Positions 52,582 through 61,994 are shown, counted from the first letter of the stretch. The stretch is 64,000 bases of DNA from Pelosinus propionicus DSM 13327 (GCF_900114615.1 NZ_FOTS01000004.1:100245-164244); one strand, 5' to 3'. Notes: generated by a model from the sequence alone, not told the origin. Numbers and translations are program-made.

Positions 52582-54444
52582 CTAAATTTTTAGCTTTGTA
52601 AAGCTAATTGGCTCAAAGTCCTCTTGTACTGCTACTGCAGTGGTAGGTTCAGGAGGGTCTGGAGGTAACAGGAAGTCACGCATAATAAAGTTAGGGTGTT
52701 GCTCAGGATAGAACAGGGCTGGGATAGTAATTTTGGAGATTCCAAATCCAGCAATATTGACAATGGCATGTAGATCCGGCAGCGCTTGGAATTCTGTGGG
52801 CAAGATTAGTCGTTCGGTTTTGTCCTGTTCGCTTATACTTTTACGATCCCCGACTTCGCTTGGACTCATTTGGCGAGAATGTGATGTTTTAATTAACTGT
52901 TGCTCACCAATTGCTCGAGATAAAAAATCTGCAGTTTCAGGCTCTCTAATTCTAAGGGTAACCGTGGTGTTGAAGTTATTATAAAAAGACTTTAGATTAG
53001 CGCGACCATATTGCTCTTCTATACGACCTAGATCTTGGTTCGCACAGATCAGGCAAGCTCCCTTGGAACGACCGACTGTTTCTAACTTAAGAATAGAATC
53101 CATTCGGTTCAGTGTTCCTAGTTCATCAATTATAAAAAAGATTCTTCTATCTAATTTGTCAGGCATGGATAATGCTTCTCGGCACATAGTGTCAATTGCC
53201 AACGTCATCAGGGGTTTAAAAATAATTGAATATTGCTCAATATTTAGTATGAATAAGTTTGGCTGCTGTCCTTCGTTTTCATGCTGATCGCGAATAAATT
53301 TTCTGAATGAAAAATCACCGTCTAAATCAACCAAATACCTAAAGAACTGAATCCGCTCTTGCAGGATACTGATGATCGAGGCAGAAGCTGGACTGTCTGA
53401 TTTATCAATATGCTTCAGAGCGCCTTGTTCGCTAATCGGCAGAGTCTTAAACGCCTCCTGTATGGCCAATAATGGCTGGGAAAAAAAGTTCCATAAATCC
53501 GAATTTGATGTTGTGTTCTTGGCTTTAAGATAGACAAGTCCCGTCCGGAAGACATCCGAGGCACAATTGTACCAGTAACTATCCTTGGTATCTGGTGATG
53601 CAAACAAACTGCGAGACATTACATCGTAATCAGGGGGAATTTCTAACTCATTAAATATATTCCAAGCCAATGATCGCTTATCAAACGGTGAAAAAATATA
53701 ACTGTCTGACTGCAATTGTTTTGCAACAAATTCACCTTTTGGATCGTAAAAAATGCACTTGTCATTGGTTCGACTGCTTCGCTTCCTGTTGTTGATTTGT
53801 TTTACTAGCTGGTTTATTAGAACGCCCTTGCCGCTGCCAGCAGTGCCAAGAATCAATATGTGTTTAGATTCCATCTCAAATGGTAAGATTGTTTTGCCGA
53901 TCCTGAGGCTACTCAAAGGATTTTTCTTAGCCTGACGAAGTAATTGTTTGTTAAACACAGAGCTCGGAGTTATGCTGCCACCTCTAATAAATTTTTCATC
54001 TTTCTGGCTTTTTGCCGTTCCTATAAAAATTATTAAATATACAACAGAGAATATGTAACAACCAAAGGACCATTTGAACCGTTGCTCCGCATAATGGCCA
54101 TAGTAAGCGTATGTGTCATTAGTTACATAATCGGCAACGATACGATAGTATTCAACTGGAAGTTCAGTCCATCCCTTTGCATAAGGCAGAAGTTCAGTTT
54201 CGACCTTAATATCTTTTGAGAAGAGTCCCGGAAATCCTGAATAATATTTAAGAGATACTGAGAATGGAAGTTTTATATTTGTACCTTCAATGTAAGTGGT
54301 ATCCAACTTTTCGAAAATATAATAGATGGTGTAACCCATCATCAAAAATTGAATAAACAAGCCAACTAAAAATGCCTTCCTAAACATATTTAAATACATT
54401 CTCAAATCACCCAAAAATGTTTCATGTGTGTGATAGCCCTGCAT
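52582..54444 (-). CDS. Type IV coupling protein (VirD4/TraD-like)
   Basis: 620 aa: two N-terminal TM helices (about 22-42 and 128-146), Walker A LGTAGSGKGVLINQL near 203, YDPKGEF, Walker B FFIIDELGTLNR near 445, and CANQDLGRIEEQYG. It links the relaxosome to a mating channel. GGGAGG before the ATG; it follows the RHH gene by 3 bases and precedes the relaxase by 10. Confidence 0.92.
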   Translation of the reverse strand: MQGYHTHETFLGDLRMYLNMFRKAFLVGLFIQFLMMGYTIYYIFEKLDTTYIEGTNIKLPFSVSLKYYSGFPGLFSKDIKVETELLPYAKGWTELPVEYYRIVADYVTNDTYAYYGHYAEQRFKWSFGCYIFSVVYLIIFIGTAKSQKDEKFIRGGSITPSSVFNKQLLRQAKKNPLSSLRIGKTILPFEMESKHILILGTAGSGKGVLINQLVKQINNRKRSSRTNDKCIFYDPKGEFVAKQLQSDSYIFSPFDKRSLAWNIFNELEIPPDYDVMSRSLFASPDTKDSYWYNCASDVFRTGLVYLKAKNTTSNSDLWNFFSQPLLAIQEAFKTLPISEQGALKHIDKSDSPASASIISILQERIQFFRYLVDLDGDFSFRKFIRDQHENEGQQPNLFILNIEQYSIIFKPLMTLAIDTMCREALSMPDKLDRRIFFIIDELGTLNRMDSILKLETVGRSKGACLICANQDLGRIEEQYGRANLKSFYNNFNTTVTLRIREPETADFLSRAIGEQQLIKTSHSRQMSPSEVGDRKSISEQDKTERLILPTEFQALPDLHAIVNIAGFGISKITIPALFYPEQHPNFIMRDFLLPPDPPEPTTAVAVQEDFEPISFTKLKI

Positions 54445-54447
54445 ATA

Positions 54448-54774
54448 TTAACCCCTCCCAAATCTTTGTTCTGCATCTTCAACACGCTCACGATAGAACT
54501 CCATAATCTGGTCTTGGCTTTTAAGTTGTTCTGATCCAATGAGTAACATTAGCTGAGTTAAAACTAATAGGCTCTTTTTTATATGAAGTTGATCTGCATT
54601 GATAGATTGGTAAAAATCCATTTTTGCAGTGTCTAGGCTTGTTGCCATAACAGCATTTAGCAGGTATTTAGATAGCGATTGATTATTGATATTTGCCATT
54701 CTTTTAATTTGATTTTTCTGCTCAACAGTGAGGTAAACACGAATTTCTTCTTCTTTGAGTTTTCTAGTAGGCAT
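54448..54774 (-). CDS. Ribbon-helix-helix relaxosome accessory protein (MobC-like)
   Basis: 108 aa with AAGGAG before the ATG. An N-terminal RHH (EEIRVYLTVEQKNQIKRMAN, NNQSLSKYLLNAV) is followed by a helical C-terminus. It probably binds the TATACT repeats immediately upstream and helps the relaxase recognise oriT. First gene of the mobilisation operon. Confidence 0.82.
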   Translation of the reverse strand: MPTRKLKEEEIRVYLTVEQKNQIKRMANINNQSLSKYLLNAVMATSLDTAKMDFYQSINADQLHIKKSLLVLTQLMLLIGSEQLKSQDQIMEFYRERVEDAEQRFGRG

Positions 54775-54924
54775 AGATTTATCTCCTTTGTATACGGCTT
54801 CTATAATCCTAATCTTTATATAGGTTTATGCCAATTGCATGCTTACTCGTACGGCTATAGGACGGCTTCTTAAAAGCTAGTCGTTACCTAGCTTTACTGG
54901 CATTGACGAAGATGCGTCAGGTGT

Positions 54925-55015
54925 AGTGATTTTTTGATAAAAAAATCACTGAGTAATATATACTCACCTATACTAACCTATACTGTGGCAACCAAATGAT
55001 AACCACTGGTTGCCA
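54925..55015. other. Candidate origin of transfer (oriT)
   Basis: Upstream of the RHH-coupling protein-relaxase operon: a hairpin AGTGATTTTTT / AAAAAATCACT (54925-54950), three TATACT motifs at exactly 10-bp period (54959, 54969, 54979), and a 9-bp inverted repeat TGGCAACCA / TGGTTGCCA (54986-55015). Repeats for an accessory protein next to an inverted repeat are standard oriT features. The nick site is not identified. Confidence 0.62.
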
Positions 55016-55034
55016 TTTGGTATGTCATTTTTTT

Positions 55035-55388
55035 CTAATTACTTCCAGTTAATGAAAGATATCTTCCGTTCGATAATTGGAGTTGCTGAAGCTCAGTTTG
55101 ATACACAGTAGGCGTATATCGATCGCTACGAATTCGATTCTGCAATCGCCAATCGGTTATAACACATATCCCAGACCGAAAGGGAATTATAAATTTTTTA
55201 TTAATCAAAATTGCAAAATCATCTTCCGAACAACCAATCATCCTCTGAATTTTCCTAGGTGAACCAACAAAACCATCATCATCTGCCCGAATAAGCAAAT
55301 CATAGTAGAGACACCTGGAAGTAATCGGCATAGAAAGAAACAAGTCAGTGTCGACTATCTCCAAGCTAATCATCCGTCGTTTTGCCAT
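55035..55388 (-). CDS. Replisome-organiser-like N-terminal domain protein
   Basis: About 117 aa from the ATG at 55388 (GGGAGG 5 bases upstream). RRMISLEIVDTDLF, CLYYDLLIRADDDGF and RKIQRMIGCSEDDF match the winged-helix N-terminal domain of phage DnaD/replisome organisers. The usual C-terminal part is missing, so it may be a truncated replication protein or a stand-alone DNA-binding form. Confidence 0.72.
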   Translation of the reverse strand: MAKRRMISLEIVDTDLFLSMPITSRCLYYDLLIRADDDGFVGSPRKIQRMIGCSEDDFAILINKKFIIPFRSGICVITDWRLQNRIRSDRYTPTVYQTELQQLQLSNGRYLSLTGSN

Positions 55389-55467
55389 ATATTCCTCCCA
55401 AATCAAAAACCTGCCAACAACATCAAATGAATTCTTCATCGTGTTGTCTGGCAGGCTTTAATTAATT

Positions 55468-55593
55468 TCATCTTTTTCCGCACACTTCCAGATTCCTTAT
55501 TCTATTGCGTTTTCTTTTGCGTTTTCCATCACTACCAATGATATAGGTTGTTTTTCGGCGTTTCGTGTAGGAAATAGGAGTGGATTCATTCAC
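55468..55593 (-). CDS. 41-aa basic small protein coupled to xis
   Basis: GTG at 55593, one base after the excisionase stop, with GAGGGGG upstream. Starts MNESTPISYTKRRKTTYIIG and is rich in Lys/Arg (GKRKRKRNR). Probably nucleic-acid binding; no family recognised. Confidence 0.6.
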   Translation of the reverse strand: MNESTPISYTKRRKTTYIIGSDGKRKRKRNRIRNLEVCGKR

Positions 55594-55594
55594 T

Positions 55595-55780
55595 TTAATT
55601 AACCCCCTCTGCCAATAACCTCGCTGCTTCATTCACAGGTATTAAAATTTTTCTACCAACACGAATGGCTTTTATTTTTCCTTGTTTTACGAGAACATAA
55701 CAATATGCACGGGAAATTTTTCCAGAAAACACTTCCATTCTCACTTCCTCTAAATCCAGAAAATTTCGACTATTCATCAT
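55595..55780 (-). CDS. xis: Excisionase-type helix-turn-helix protein
   Basis: 61 aa with AAAAGGAG upstream. The pattern LDLEEVRMEVFSGKISRAYC, then IKAIRVGRKILIPVNEAARL is the MerR-like winged helix of excisionases and excisionase-family regulators. It likely directs excision with the integrase; divergent from the XRE repressor. Confidence 0.85.
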   Translation of the reverse strand: MMNSRNFLDLEEVRMEVFSGKISRAYCYVLVKQGKIKAIRVGRKILIPVNEAARLLAEGVN

Positions 55781-55880
55781 TATTTTCTCTCCTTTTATTT
55801 TTACTTTTATTTGATTATCTGTTAAACTTGATTTAGGTTATCTCTTAATCAAATTATTCCATATAATCTTATTACTCCCA

Positions 55881-55948
55881 TTATTATAATTACGAAATTA
55901 AATTTCGTAATTATAATAACTTCAATATACACGAAATTAAATTTCGTG
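55881..55948. promoter_or_regulatory. Two repressor operators between xis and the XRE gene
   Basis: A perfect 39-bp palindrome (arms 55881-55899 and 55901-55919, centre 55900) and a 19-bp palindrome CACGAAATTAAATTTCGTG (55930-55948) share the core ACGAAATTAAATTTCGT, with centres exactly 39 bases apart. Confidence 0.82.
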
Positions 55949-55972
55949 TCAATAACTTTTTAGGAGTTTTTT

Positions 55973-56563
55973 ATGTCAGACTTATTTGCTCAAAGACTTA
56001 AATATTTGCGGGGCACTTCAAAAAAAACGCAATCACATATGGCAAACTTATTGCATATCTCAATTCGGCAATATCAGCTTTATGAATCCGGACAATCTTA
56101 TCCAGCATTTCATGGTCTTATAATATTATCCAATTATTTTGGTGTTTCTCTAGACTATCTTACTGGCCGTTCTGATGATCCCCAATATGAAAAATACCTT
56201 CAAATAGCAGAAGATATCATTTTAAGTACAGAAGCGACATATTTTGTTCCAAAAAGATATAAAAATTTGGATTATCGTGTTGAAAACCATTCTATTAAAG
56301 AACGTATGGAAATTCTTTTAACGCTTTATGATGCCTTAGATGATTATTATGAAAGGCGAGCTAGATATAAAGAAGCAATGAAAGAGTTCGAACCAACCCT
56401 ATATAATGAACTTTTAAAACGAGGCAAATACTATCTTCAAAAAATAGGATTAATAGGCCCTACAATTTATCATGCAACTGACAAAGATTCAGAAGAATAC
56501 AAACGTGCAATTAAAATTGGTAAAGCTCTTCATAAGTTATTTCCTAAAGATATAGATGAATAA
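55973..56563 (+). CDS. XRE-family repressor of the integrative element
   Basis: 196 aa with AGGAG 6 bases upstream. An N-terminal helix-turn-helix (TQSHMANLLHISIRQYQLYESG, SNYFGVSLDYLTGRSD) is followed by a charged helical C-terminal part without protease motifs. Divergent from the xis operon across two palindromes, it is the probable lysogeny-type switch of the element. Confidence 0.88.
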   Translation: MSDLFAQRLKYLRGTSKKTQSHMANLLHISIRQYQLYESGQSYPAFHGLIILSNYFGVSLDYLTGRSDDPQYEKYLQIAEDIILSTEATYFVPKRYKNLDYRVENHSIKERMEILLTLYDALDDYYERRARYKEAMKEFEPTLYNELLKRGKYYLQKIGLIGPTIYHATDKDSEEYKRAIKIGKALHKLFPKDIDE

Positions 56564-56573
56564 TTTTTTTCAA

Positions 56574-56594
56574 TTGCCTTCCAATATGCCTTCC
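56574..56594. promoter_or_regulatory. Candidate integrase arm-type sites, right end
   Basis: TTGCCTTCC (56574-56582) and ATGCCTTCC (56586-56594) start 12 bases apart, mirroring the pair at 41740-41760. They lie between the XRE stop and attR. Confidence 0.7.
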
Positions 56595-56601
56595 AGACAT
56601 A

Positions 56602-56686
56602 AAAAAGCCTTCTAGCAAATCGCTAGAAGGCTTGAATTTACTGGAGCGGGTGAAGAGATTCGAACTCTCGACCCACGGCTTGGGAA
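56602..56686. repeat. attR: terminator and 3' half within the intact tRNA-Gly
   Basis: An 85-base direct repeat of 41541-41625; the shared core is CGACCCACGGCTTGGGAA (56669-56686). The 3' half here was supplied by the element and rebuilds a functional tRNA. Confidence 0.9.
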
Positions 56687-56716
56687 GCCGGTACTCTACC
56701 ACTGAGCTACACCCGC
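56642..56716 (-). tRNA. tRNA-Gly (anticodon CCC)
   Basis: 75 nt including encoded CCA. Acceptor GCGGGTG/CACCCGC, D arm GTAGCTCAGTGGTAGAGTA, anticodon loop TTCCCAA and T arm GAGTTCGAATCTC are all present. A terminator hairpin (AAGCCTTCTAGC / GCTAGAAGGCTT) follows on the minus strand. It is the target of the integrative element and probably of earlier insertions to the left. Confidence 0.95.
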
Positions 56717-56881
56717 ACACGATATAAAAAATGTTGAGGCACTGCTGAAGCTTTCTTTTGCTCTGTTAATACTTTACGTATCCCAACGCTAATTATTATA
56801 CCATGTACGCATAATAATAGCAATGAGCAGCAATAATTTCTTACTTACATCCAAAGAGTTACGTCTATTATTTACATTGCA

Positions 56882-58594
56882 TTAAACCTTAAACTTCACA
56901 ATTTCCATTTGAAGTTTCTCAGCTAATTGTGATAATGCATCACTGGCAATTGCAATTTCTTCAATAGATGCTGTTTGTTCCTCTGTTGAGGCAGATACTG
57001 TTTGGGTCTTGCTCGCAGTTTCATCACTAACTCCGCCTAGTACTTCCATGGATGATGCCACCTGCTTTGCTCCTGAAGCAATATCATGAATTGCAGCAAC
57101 GGTTCTTTGAATTTCATCAGTCACATGATTTACTAATGTAGCAATTTCAACAAAGGTTTCTCCTGTTGCATTAATATTTTCGGTTCCTTGTTTTACCGCC
57201 AATGTACCTTCATCCATTGCATGAACCGCTTTTTCCGTATCTTGCTGAATTTCGCTAATCAGTTGTCTAATTTGCTCTGTAGCAGTTTCAGATTGCTCTG
57301 CTAATTTTCTTACCTCTTCTGCTACTACAGCGAAGCCTTTACCATGCTCACCAGCTCGTGCAGCTTCAATTGCTGCATTTAGAGCAAGCAAGTTGGTTTG
57401 ATTAGCTATATTGGCGATTGTGCTTACAATTTGCCCTATTTCCTTAGACCGATCGCCCAATTTATCAACAAGGCCTGCTGAATTAATAACAGTTCTTTCA
57501 ATATCATTCATCTGGCCAATCGTAGCTTTGATGGATATCACTCCATCCTCTGCTGCCTTTGCAGTCTGCTCAGATCGTTCTGCAGCCAACTTCGTATTAT
57601 GAACAGCCTGCTGAACGCTCTGAGACATATGGCCAACGATTTCTTCTACTTGATTGGTTGTACTGCGCTGTTGATCCGCTGCAGCTGCCACTTCTGTAAT
57701 GACTGCTGCGATTTGATTAGCTACTTCAGAAGACTGACTGGCACTTGCGGTTAATTCTTCTGAGGATGCTGACACTTGTTCTGTGGTTAATGCAACTTGA
57801 CGAATAAGCTGAGCTAGATTCTGTGTCATGTCATTTACCGCACTCGCTAGTTCCCCTAGTTCATCTTTACTGCTGACTTCAATCTTCTGGGTTAAATCAC
57901 CACCACTATTGGCAATCTCCCTTATTTTCATTATGATATTCTGCATAGGAGCTACAATTGTTTTGCGTGAGAATAAATATGCAAATACTAACGATATGAT
58001 CATAAGAAGTACATTAATCATAAGAATGCCATTTATCTCACCAGCAATAGCTTTTTCTACATCGTCTATATAGACCCCAGAGCAAATAATCCATCCCCAA
58101 GGCTGAAATAATTTCACATAGCCCCGTTTCATAGAAGCCTCGGTCTCATTTGGCTTTGGAAACCAAAAGCTGCTGTAATAGCCTGATTCTTTATTCTGTA
58201 ATGCTCCTTGTATATAATTCTTAACCATGTAATTACCCTTTGCATCCTGAGTATTGCTTCTATTTTGTCCTACCGTCTCAGGCTTAGTGGCATGCATAAG
58301 ATTTATATATTGATCATTATCAATCCAGAAATAGCCATCGCTTCCATAACGCATTTTACTGACTGCTGTTTTTGCTCTTTCTTGTGCCTCTTGATCTGTC
58401 ATTACACCCGACTTAGAAAGGGTGTAATAATATTCTACGGTGGAGTGTGCTATTTCTACATTATTTTTTATTTGTATATCCTTTTGCAAATAAATGTTTT
58501 CCTTTGTTTTAGGAATAATATAAAAACAACTTATGAGAATAAATAATATTGTAGGTATAACACTTAATAACATCAATTTTTTGTTTAATTTCAT
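56882..58594 (-). CDS. Methyl-accepting chemotaxis protein with sCache_2 sensor
   Basis: 570 aa: TM1 (about 7-26), a periplasmic single-cache domain (about 35-185; [40 protein letters not shown]), TM2 (about 190-210), HAMP, and a signalling domain with hairpin tip [20 protein letters not shown]. sCache_2 receptors often bind short carboxylates. The start overlaps the stop of the diguanylate cyclase gene (ATGA), so both are made together. Confidence 0.94.
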   Translation of the reverse strand: MKLNKKLMLLSVIPTILFILISCFYIIPKTKENIYLQKDIQIKNNVEIAHSTVEYYYTLSKSGVMTDQEAQERAKTAVSKMRYGSDGYFWIDNDQYINLMHATKPETVGQNRSNTQDAKGNYMVKNYIQGALQNKESGYYSSFWFPKPNETEASMKRGYVKLFQPWGWIICSGVYIDDVEKAIAGEINGILMINVLLMIISLVFAYLFSRKTIVAPMQNIIMKIREIANSGGDLTQKIEVSSKDELGELASAVNDMTQNLAQLIRQVALTTEQVSASSEELTASASQSSEVANQIAAVITEVAAAADQQRSTTNQVEEIVGHMSQSVQQAVHNTKLAAERSEQTAKAAEDGVISIKATIGQMNDIERTVINSAGLVDKLGDRSKEIGQIVSTIANIANQTNLLALNAAIEAARAGEHGKGFAVVAEEVRKLAEQSETATEQIRQLISEIQQDTEKAVHAMDEGTLAVKQGTENINATGETFVEIATLVNHVTDEIQRTVAAIHDIASGAKQVASSMEVLGGVSDETASKTQTVSASTEEQTASIEEIAIASDALSQLAEKLQMEIVKFKV

Positions 58595-59655
58595 GCTATG
58601 ATTCCTCTCCCATCGACTTGAAAAATATCTAGTTCATCAATCCACGAGGTAACTTTATTTTTACCAGTTATTTTACTTTGGTACATGGCACGATCTGCCT
58701 GCTGCAACAATTCAAAAATTGCATCACCATCCTCTGGAAAACAAGATATGCCAGCACTAAAGGTAATAGAATTTTCACTGTTCCCTCTTCCAATAAAGGT
58801 ACTTTTCTCAATGCTTCTTCTTATTTTGTTTGCAAATGCTGCGGCCTTTTTTTTATTGGTATGCGGAACGAGTATTACAAATTCTTCTCCGCCAAACCTG
58901 CCTACTGAATCTGATTTTCTACAATTTTTCTTTAGAATTTGCGCAAAATCACACAAAAGCTTATCACCTAAAAGATGCCCATGAGTATCATTAAACATTT
59001 TAAAATTATCAATATCAATAAAAATGATACTCATTTCTTTCGAATAGCGCTTCGATAATGATAATGTTTTTTCTAAGACTGAATTTAAAGCGTTCTTATT
59101 ATAAACTTGTGTTAAATCATCATACATCGCTTGCTGCTGTAGTGAATTAACTAATTTAACAATCTTTATGGCCTCACTTGCTTGTAATCCGAATATTTTT
59201 AATAAAAATATTTCCTGTTCCGAAAAAGGTTCTACCTTTTTTCTCATAACCGTGATCGCACCGGTACTGCTTTCTTTACCCTTTAAAGGTACGCACACTA
59301 CAGATCGTATTCCTTCTTTACTAGCAAGCCCGCTAGTACTCCATTCTATCGATTGTAATATGTCACTATGTATATAAGGTTTACTTTCCGAAACAACATA
59401 ACCAATTACCCCCTCTTCAAGACGAATTGGGGGCTCATTGATATAGCTTTTCGAAAGCCCATAACTTTTTACAATAGTAAGGTGTCCGCTTACAAGATTA
59501 AAATCTCTTATTACAACTGCATCAGCTCTTGTAATCGTAAGAGCTGTTTTCGCAATATATTCCCATATATCATCTACTCCATCGTAGTTCGTTAGGCGTT
59601 GTGAAATGAAAAATATCTTTTCAAGAATATCCTCACTTAGTAAGGTAGAAAGCAT
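58591..59655 (-). CDS. GAF-GGDEF diguanylate cyclase
   Basis: 354 aa. A GAF domain (about 10-165) is followed by a GGDEF domain (about 185-335) with active-site [13 protein letters not shown] and substrate motif [20 protein letters not shown]; an RxxD I-site is not obvious. It makes c-di-GMP from GTP. It lies in an operon behind a c-di-GMP riboswitch and in front of a chemoreceptor. Confidence 0.93.
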   Translation of the reverse strand: MLSTLLSEDILEKIFFISQRLTNYDGVDDIWEYIAKTALTITRADAVVIRDFNLVSGHLTIVKSYGLSKSYINEPPIRLEEGVIGYVVSESKPYIHSDILQSIEWSTSGLASKEGIRSVVCVPLKGKESSTGAITVMRKKVEPFSEQEIFLLKIFGLQASEAIKIVKLVNSLQQQAMYDDLTQVYNKNALNSVLEKTLSLSKRYSKEMSIIFIDIDNFKMFNDTHGHLLGDKLLCDFAQILKKNCRKSDSVGRFGGEEFVILVPHTNKKKAAAFANKIRRSIEKSTFIGRGNSENSITFSAGISCFPEDGDAIFELLQQADRAMYQSKITGKNKVTSWIDELDIFQVDGRGIIA

Positions 59656-59767
59656 CTCTTACACCCCTAAATCTCCTATAGTCTAGAATTTTATATTTTC
59701 TAACTACTGCCCAAGCCCAGGGAAAATCTATGTTTACGATGGCAAGGAAGCTACAACACGCAAGACA

Positions 59768-59917
59768 TCAAATTTTTTCTGCATCTGAAGTGTCATTAAT
59801 AACAAGCTGCTCTTTATTAATTTCCTTAATATCTTGAAGGATCTCAAAAATATCACAAATGAGTTCGTCTAATTCCTTTCCAATACCACCGCTTCCTAAA
59901 GTCTCCTCTTCTTTCAT
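59768..59917 (-). CDS. 49-aa acidic small protein under riboswitch control
   Basis: ATG at 59917 with GAGGGGG 7 bases upstream, directly after the riboswitch terminator. Starts MKEEETLGSGGIGKELDELI and continues as an amphipathic helix (DIFEILQDIKEINKEQ). No family recognised; first gene of the operon with the cyclase 112 bases downstream. Confidence 0.7.
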   Translation of the reverse strand: MKEEETLGSGGIGKELDELICDIFEILQDIKEINKEQLVINDTSDAEKI

Positions 59918-59936
59918 AAAAAATCCCCCTCAATAT

Positions 59937-60062
59937 AAAAAACTGCCAGGGTACATCAAATAAACATGATGCAACCTGGCAGTCATAGAACAATTGTATC
60001 GTTAGACCCAAGGCTTTGCGTCCCTGCTTTTCAGCAGGTTTGCTTATAATTCCAATTTATAG
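59937..60062 (-). promoter_or_regulatory. c-di-GMP-I (GEMM) riboswitch with overlapping terminator
   Basis: On the minus strand the aptamer core reads GCAAACC, stem CCTGCT-GAAA-AGCAGG (GNRA loop), GACGCAAAGCC, GGGTCTAA and ATGACTGCCAGGTTGC, all hallmark GEMM-I elements. The 3' strand CTGCCAGG (plus 59975-59982) also forms the 5' arm of a terminator with CCTGGCAG (59943-59950) followed by TTTTTT. Ligand binding should sequester that arm and allow read-through (ON switch), an inference from the overlap. Confidence 0.93.
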
Positions 60063-60259
60063 CGATTCATGCCGATTTAAGATGTATATGCGAGTTTTAC
60101 TGACTGAAGGTATTTACTAAAAAGATTAGAATTACACTATTATTGGCTACCTTATAAGTATAGTCTAGTCGCAGGGGATATTCTATTATCTCTATAAGCT
60201 AAATTTCTAATATAAAAATATCCTAACATTATCCCTATAAGATATTTTTATGAACCATA

Positions 60260-61702
60260 CTAATTTACTTTAATAACTTGATTTACGATATGCAATTTTA
60301 GCGCGACTCCGAGAGCGAGTCTTGTCTCAAATGAATCAAGAGAGACTCCTAATATTTTTTCAATACGCTGTTTACGAAAAACAACTGTTTTGGGATGCAG
60401 AAACATTTTTTCCGCAGTCTTTTTCAAATTAGAATGCTGCAAAATCTTTTCCAATGTGGTTACTAGGTTGGTTCCTTTTTCTTCATCATAACGAATAAGA
60501 GTCCCAATTTGCTCTCTAACATATTCCTCAGCACCTTCATTACCAATATTTTTAACTAATAACTGCAAAATTCCTAAGTCTTTATAATGAAAAACGCCCT
60601 GTTCCTTACCTTGACATTGTGCCGCTACGGTGGCACTCCATCCTTGCCAATACGTCTTTTTAACACTCGATATTCCAGTTTGTATATTGCTAATCCCGAT
60701 AACAAGTTTTAGTTGAGGATCATATTCATAAACCTTCTGCAGCAAAGACTGAGCAAAAAGCATACTACTTTCTGCCGTTATGCTCTCACCGATTCGACCT
60801 TGATGTAACACACCTATATCATTTCTGCAATTCCATACAATGCAGGCTTTTTCTCCTCCCAGTACTTCAATAATATTATGTTGTTCTTTTTCCCTGCTAA
60901 TAAAGTCTTTACTAACTAATAAACAACAAATGAGCGGGCGAGAAAAGTCCAATCCTAGCGTATGCATATAACCTTTTATTCTTTCATCTACAATGGTAGT
61001 TCCCATTACAATATCATTTAAGAAGTCACTCCTGCGTCTAAGTTCATAGGCTAAATGAAGCATTTTCTCAGTTTTCCTCTGAACTGTAATATCATGCAAC
61101 GTACCCAGTGTACCTGAGATATCACCATATTCATTCCTTGTAAGTCTTGCATACACCTCGATCCAGCGAAATTCACCATTTTTAGTTGAATAACGAATCT
61201 CATATCGACTATATGACTTTTTCTCCTCAATAATGGCTTGAAACTGTTTATAATGGAATTCTTGATCATCTGTATACACATAATTCAAAAAGAACTTCCC
61301 GATACTTTCCTCTATGCTAAATCCCGTGATTTTTGTCCATGTGGGGCTTAAGAAAGTCCAGCACCCCGCTTTATCCGTCTGAAATATTACGCCTTTTACG
61401 TTATCTATAATTGCTTTATGCTTCTTCTCAAGGTACAGCAGCTTATTCTCGAGGCTATCTATATATTTTACTAATTCTATATTGCTCATCTTATACCGTT
61501 TTTGTATCTCTTTCTCAAATAATTTTTCATTTAATGGATTTTGAGATATTGAAGCATCTTGAGAGATCATCGTTTGATAGAAATAGGGGAATAGTACACT
61601 TTTTCTGATACCTAATTCACGCATAATTTTTTCATAGTTATGGTGTAAAATAGCTGCTTCACGTTTGAACTCTTCAGTAAGAACTTTTTTTGTATTTTCC
61701 AA
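60260..61702 (-). CDS. PAS-domain regulator with PucR/CdaR-type C-terminal HTH
   Basis: About 480 aa using the TTG at 61702, which has GGGGAGGG 8 bases upstream; ATGs at 61720 and 61729 lack a site. An N-terminal helical region, a PAS/PAC domain (about 95-215; TDKAGCWTFLSPTWTKITGF, NEYGDISGTLGTLHDIT), a GGDEF-like degenerate middle region and a C-terminal HTH_30 (LKKTAEKMFLHPKTVVFRKQRIEKILGV). Such proteins regulate purine, sugar-diacid or polyketide-type pathways; target here unknown. Confidence 0.85.
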   Translation of the reverse strand: MENTKKVLTEEFKREAAILHHNYEKIMRELGIRKSVLFPYFYQTMISQDASISQNPLNEKLFEKEIQKRYKMSNIELVKYIDSLENKLLYLEKKHKAIIDNVKGVIFQTDKAGCWTFLSPTWTKITGFSIEESIGKFFLNYVYTDDQEFHYKQFQAIIEEKKSYSRYEIRYSTKNGEFRWIEVYARLTRNEYGDISGTLGTLHDITVQRKTEKMLHLAYELRRRSDFLNDIVMGTTIVDERIKGYMHTLGLDFSRPLICCLLVSKDFISREKEQHNIIEVLGGEKACIVWNCRNDIGVLHQGRIGESITAESSMLFAQSLLQKVYEYDPQLKLVIGISNIQTGISSVKKTYWQGWSATVAAQCQGKEQGVFHYKDLGILQLLVKNIGNEGAEEYVREQIGTLIRYDEEKGTNLVTTLEKILQHSNLKKTAEKMFLHPKTVVFRKQRIEKILGVSLDSFETRLALGVALKLHIVNQVIKVN

Positions 61703-61942
61703 AGATATGTCCCTCCCCATTGATACCATGTTTTTGAATCAGCAACCCGCTCCCAACGCTACATAAATCTCATTTTAATCCATCCTTTTATCTTTAGCCA
61801 AAAATCAGCCTTCCAGATATCTATAGTTCCTGTCTTTTTTTAATGCGGGATATTCCTGTTATTTATAATAGTATACTATCCTACCGTACTTTTCTATAGC
61901 TGCTTTTTTCGCTTGCGCTCACGTCACTATTTGAGGGATTGT

Positions 61943-61978
61943 AAAAAAAACTCTGCCTCCAGAGGCAGAGTTTTTTTT
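61943..61978. terminator. Bidirectional intrinsic terminator
   Basis: The stem CTCTGCCT / AGGCAGAG with loop CCAG is flanked by A8 on one side and T8 on the other; it ends the chemoreceptor gene. Confidence 0.92.
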
Positions 61979-61994
61979 CAGTACATGAATTGCA

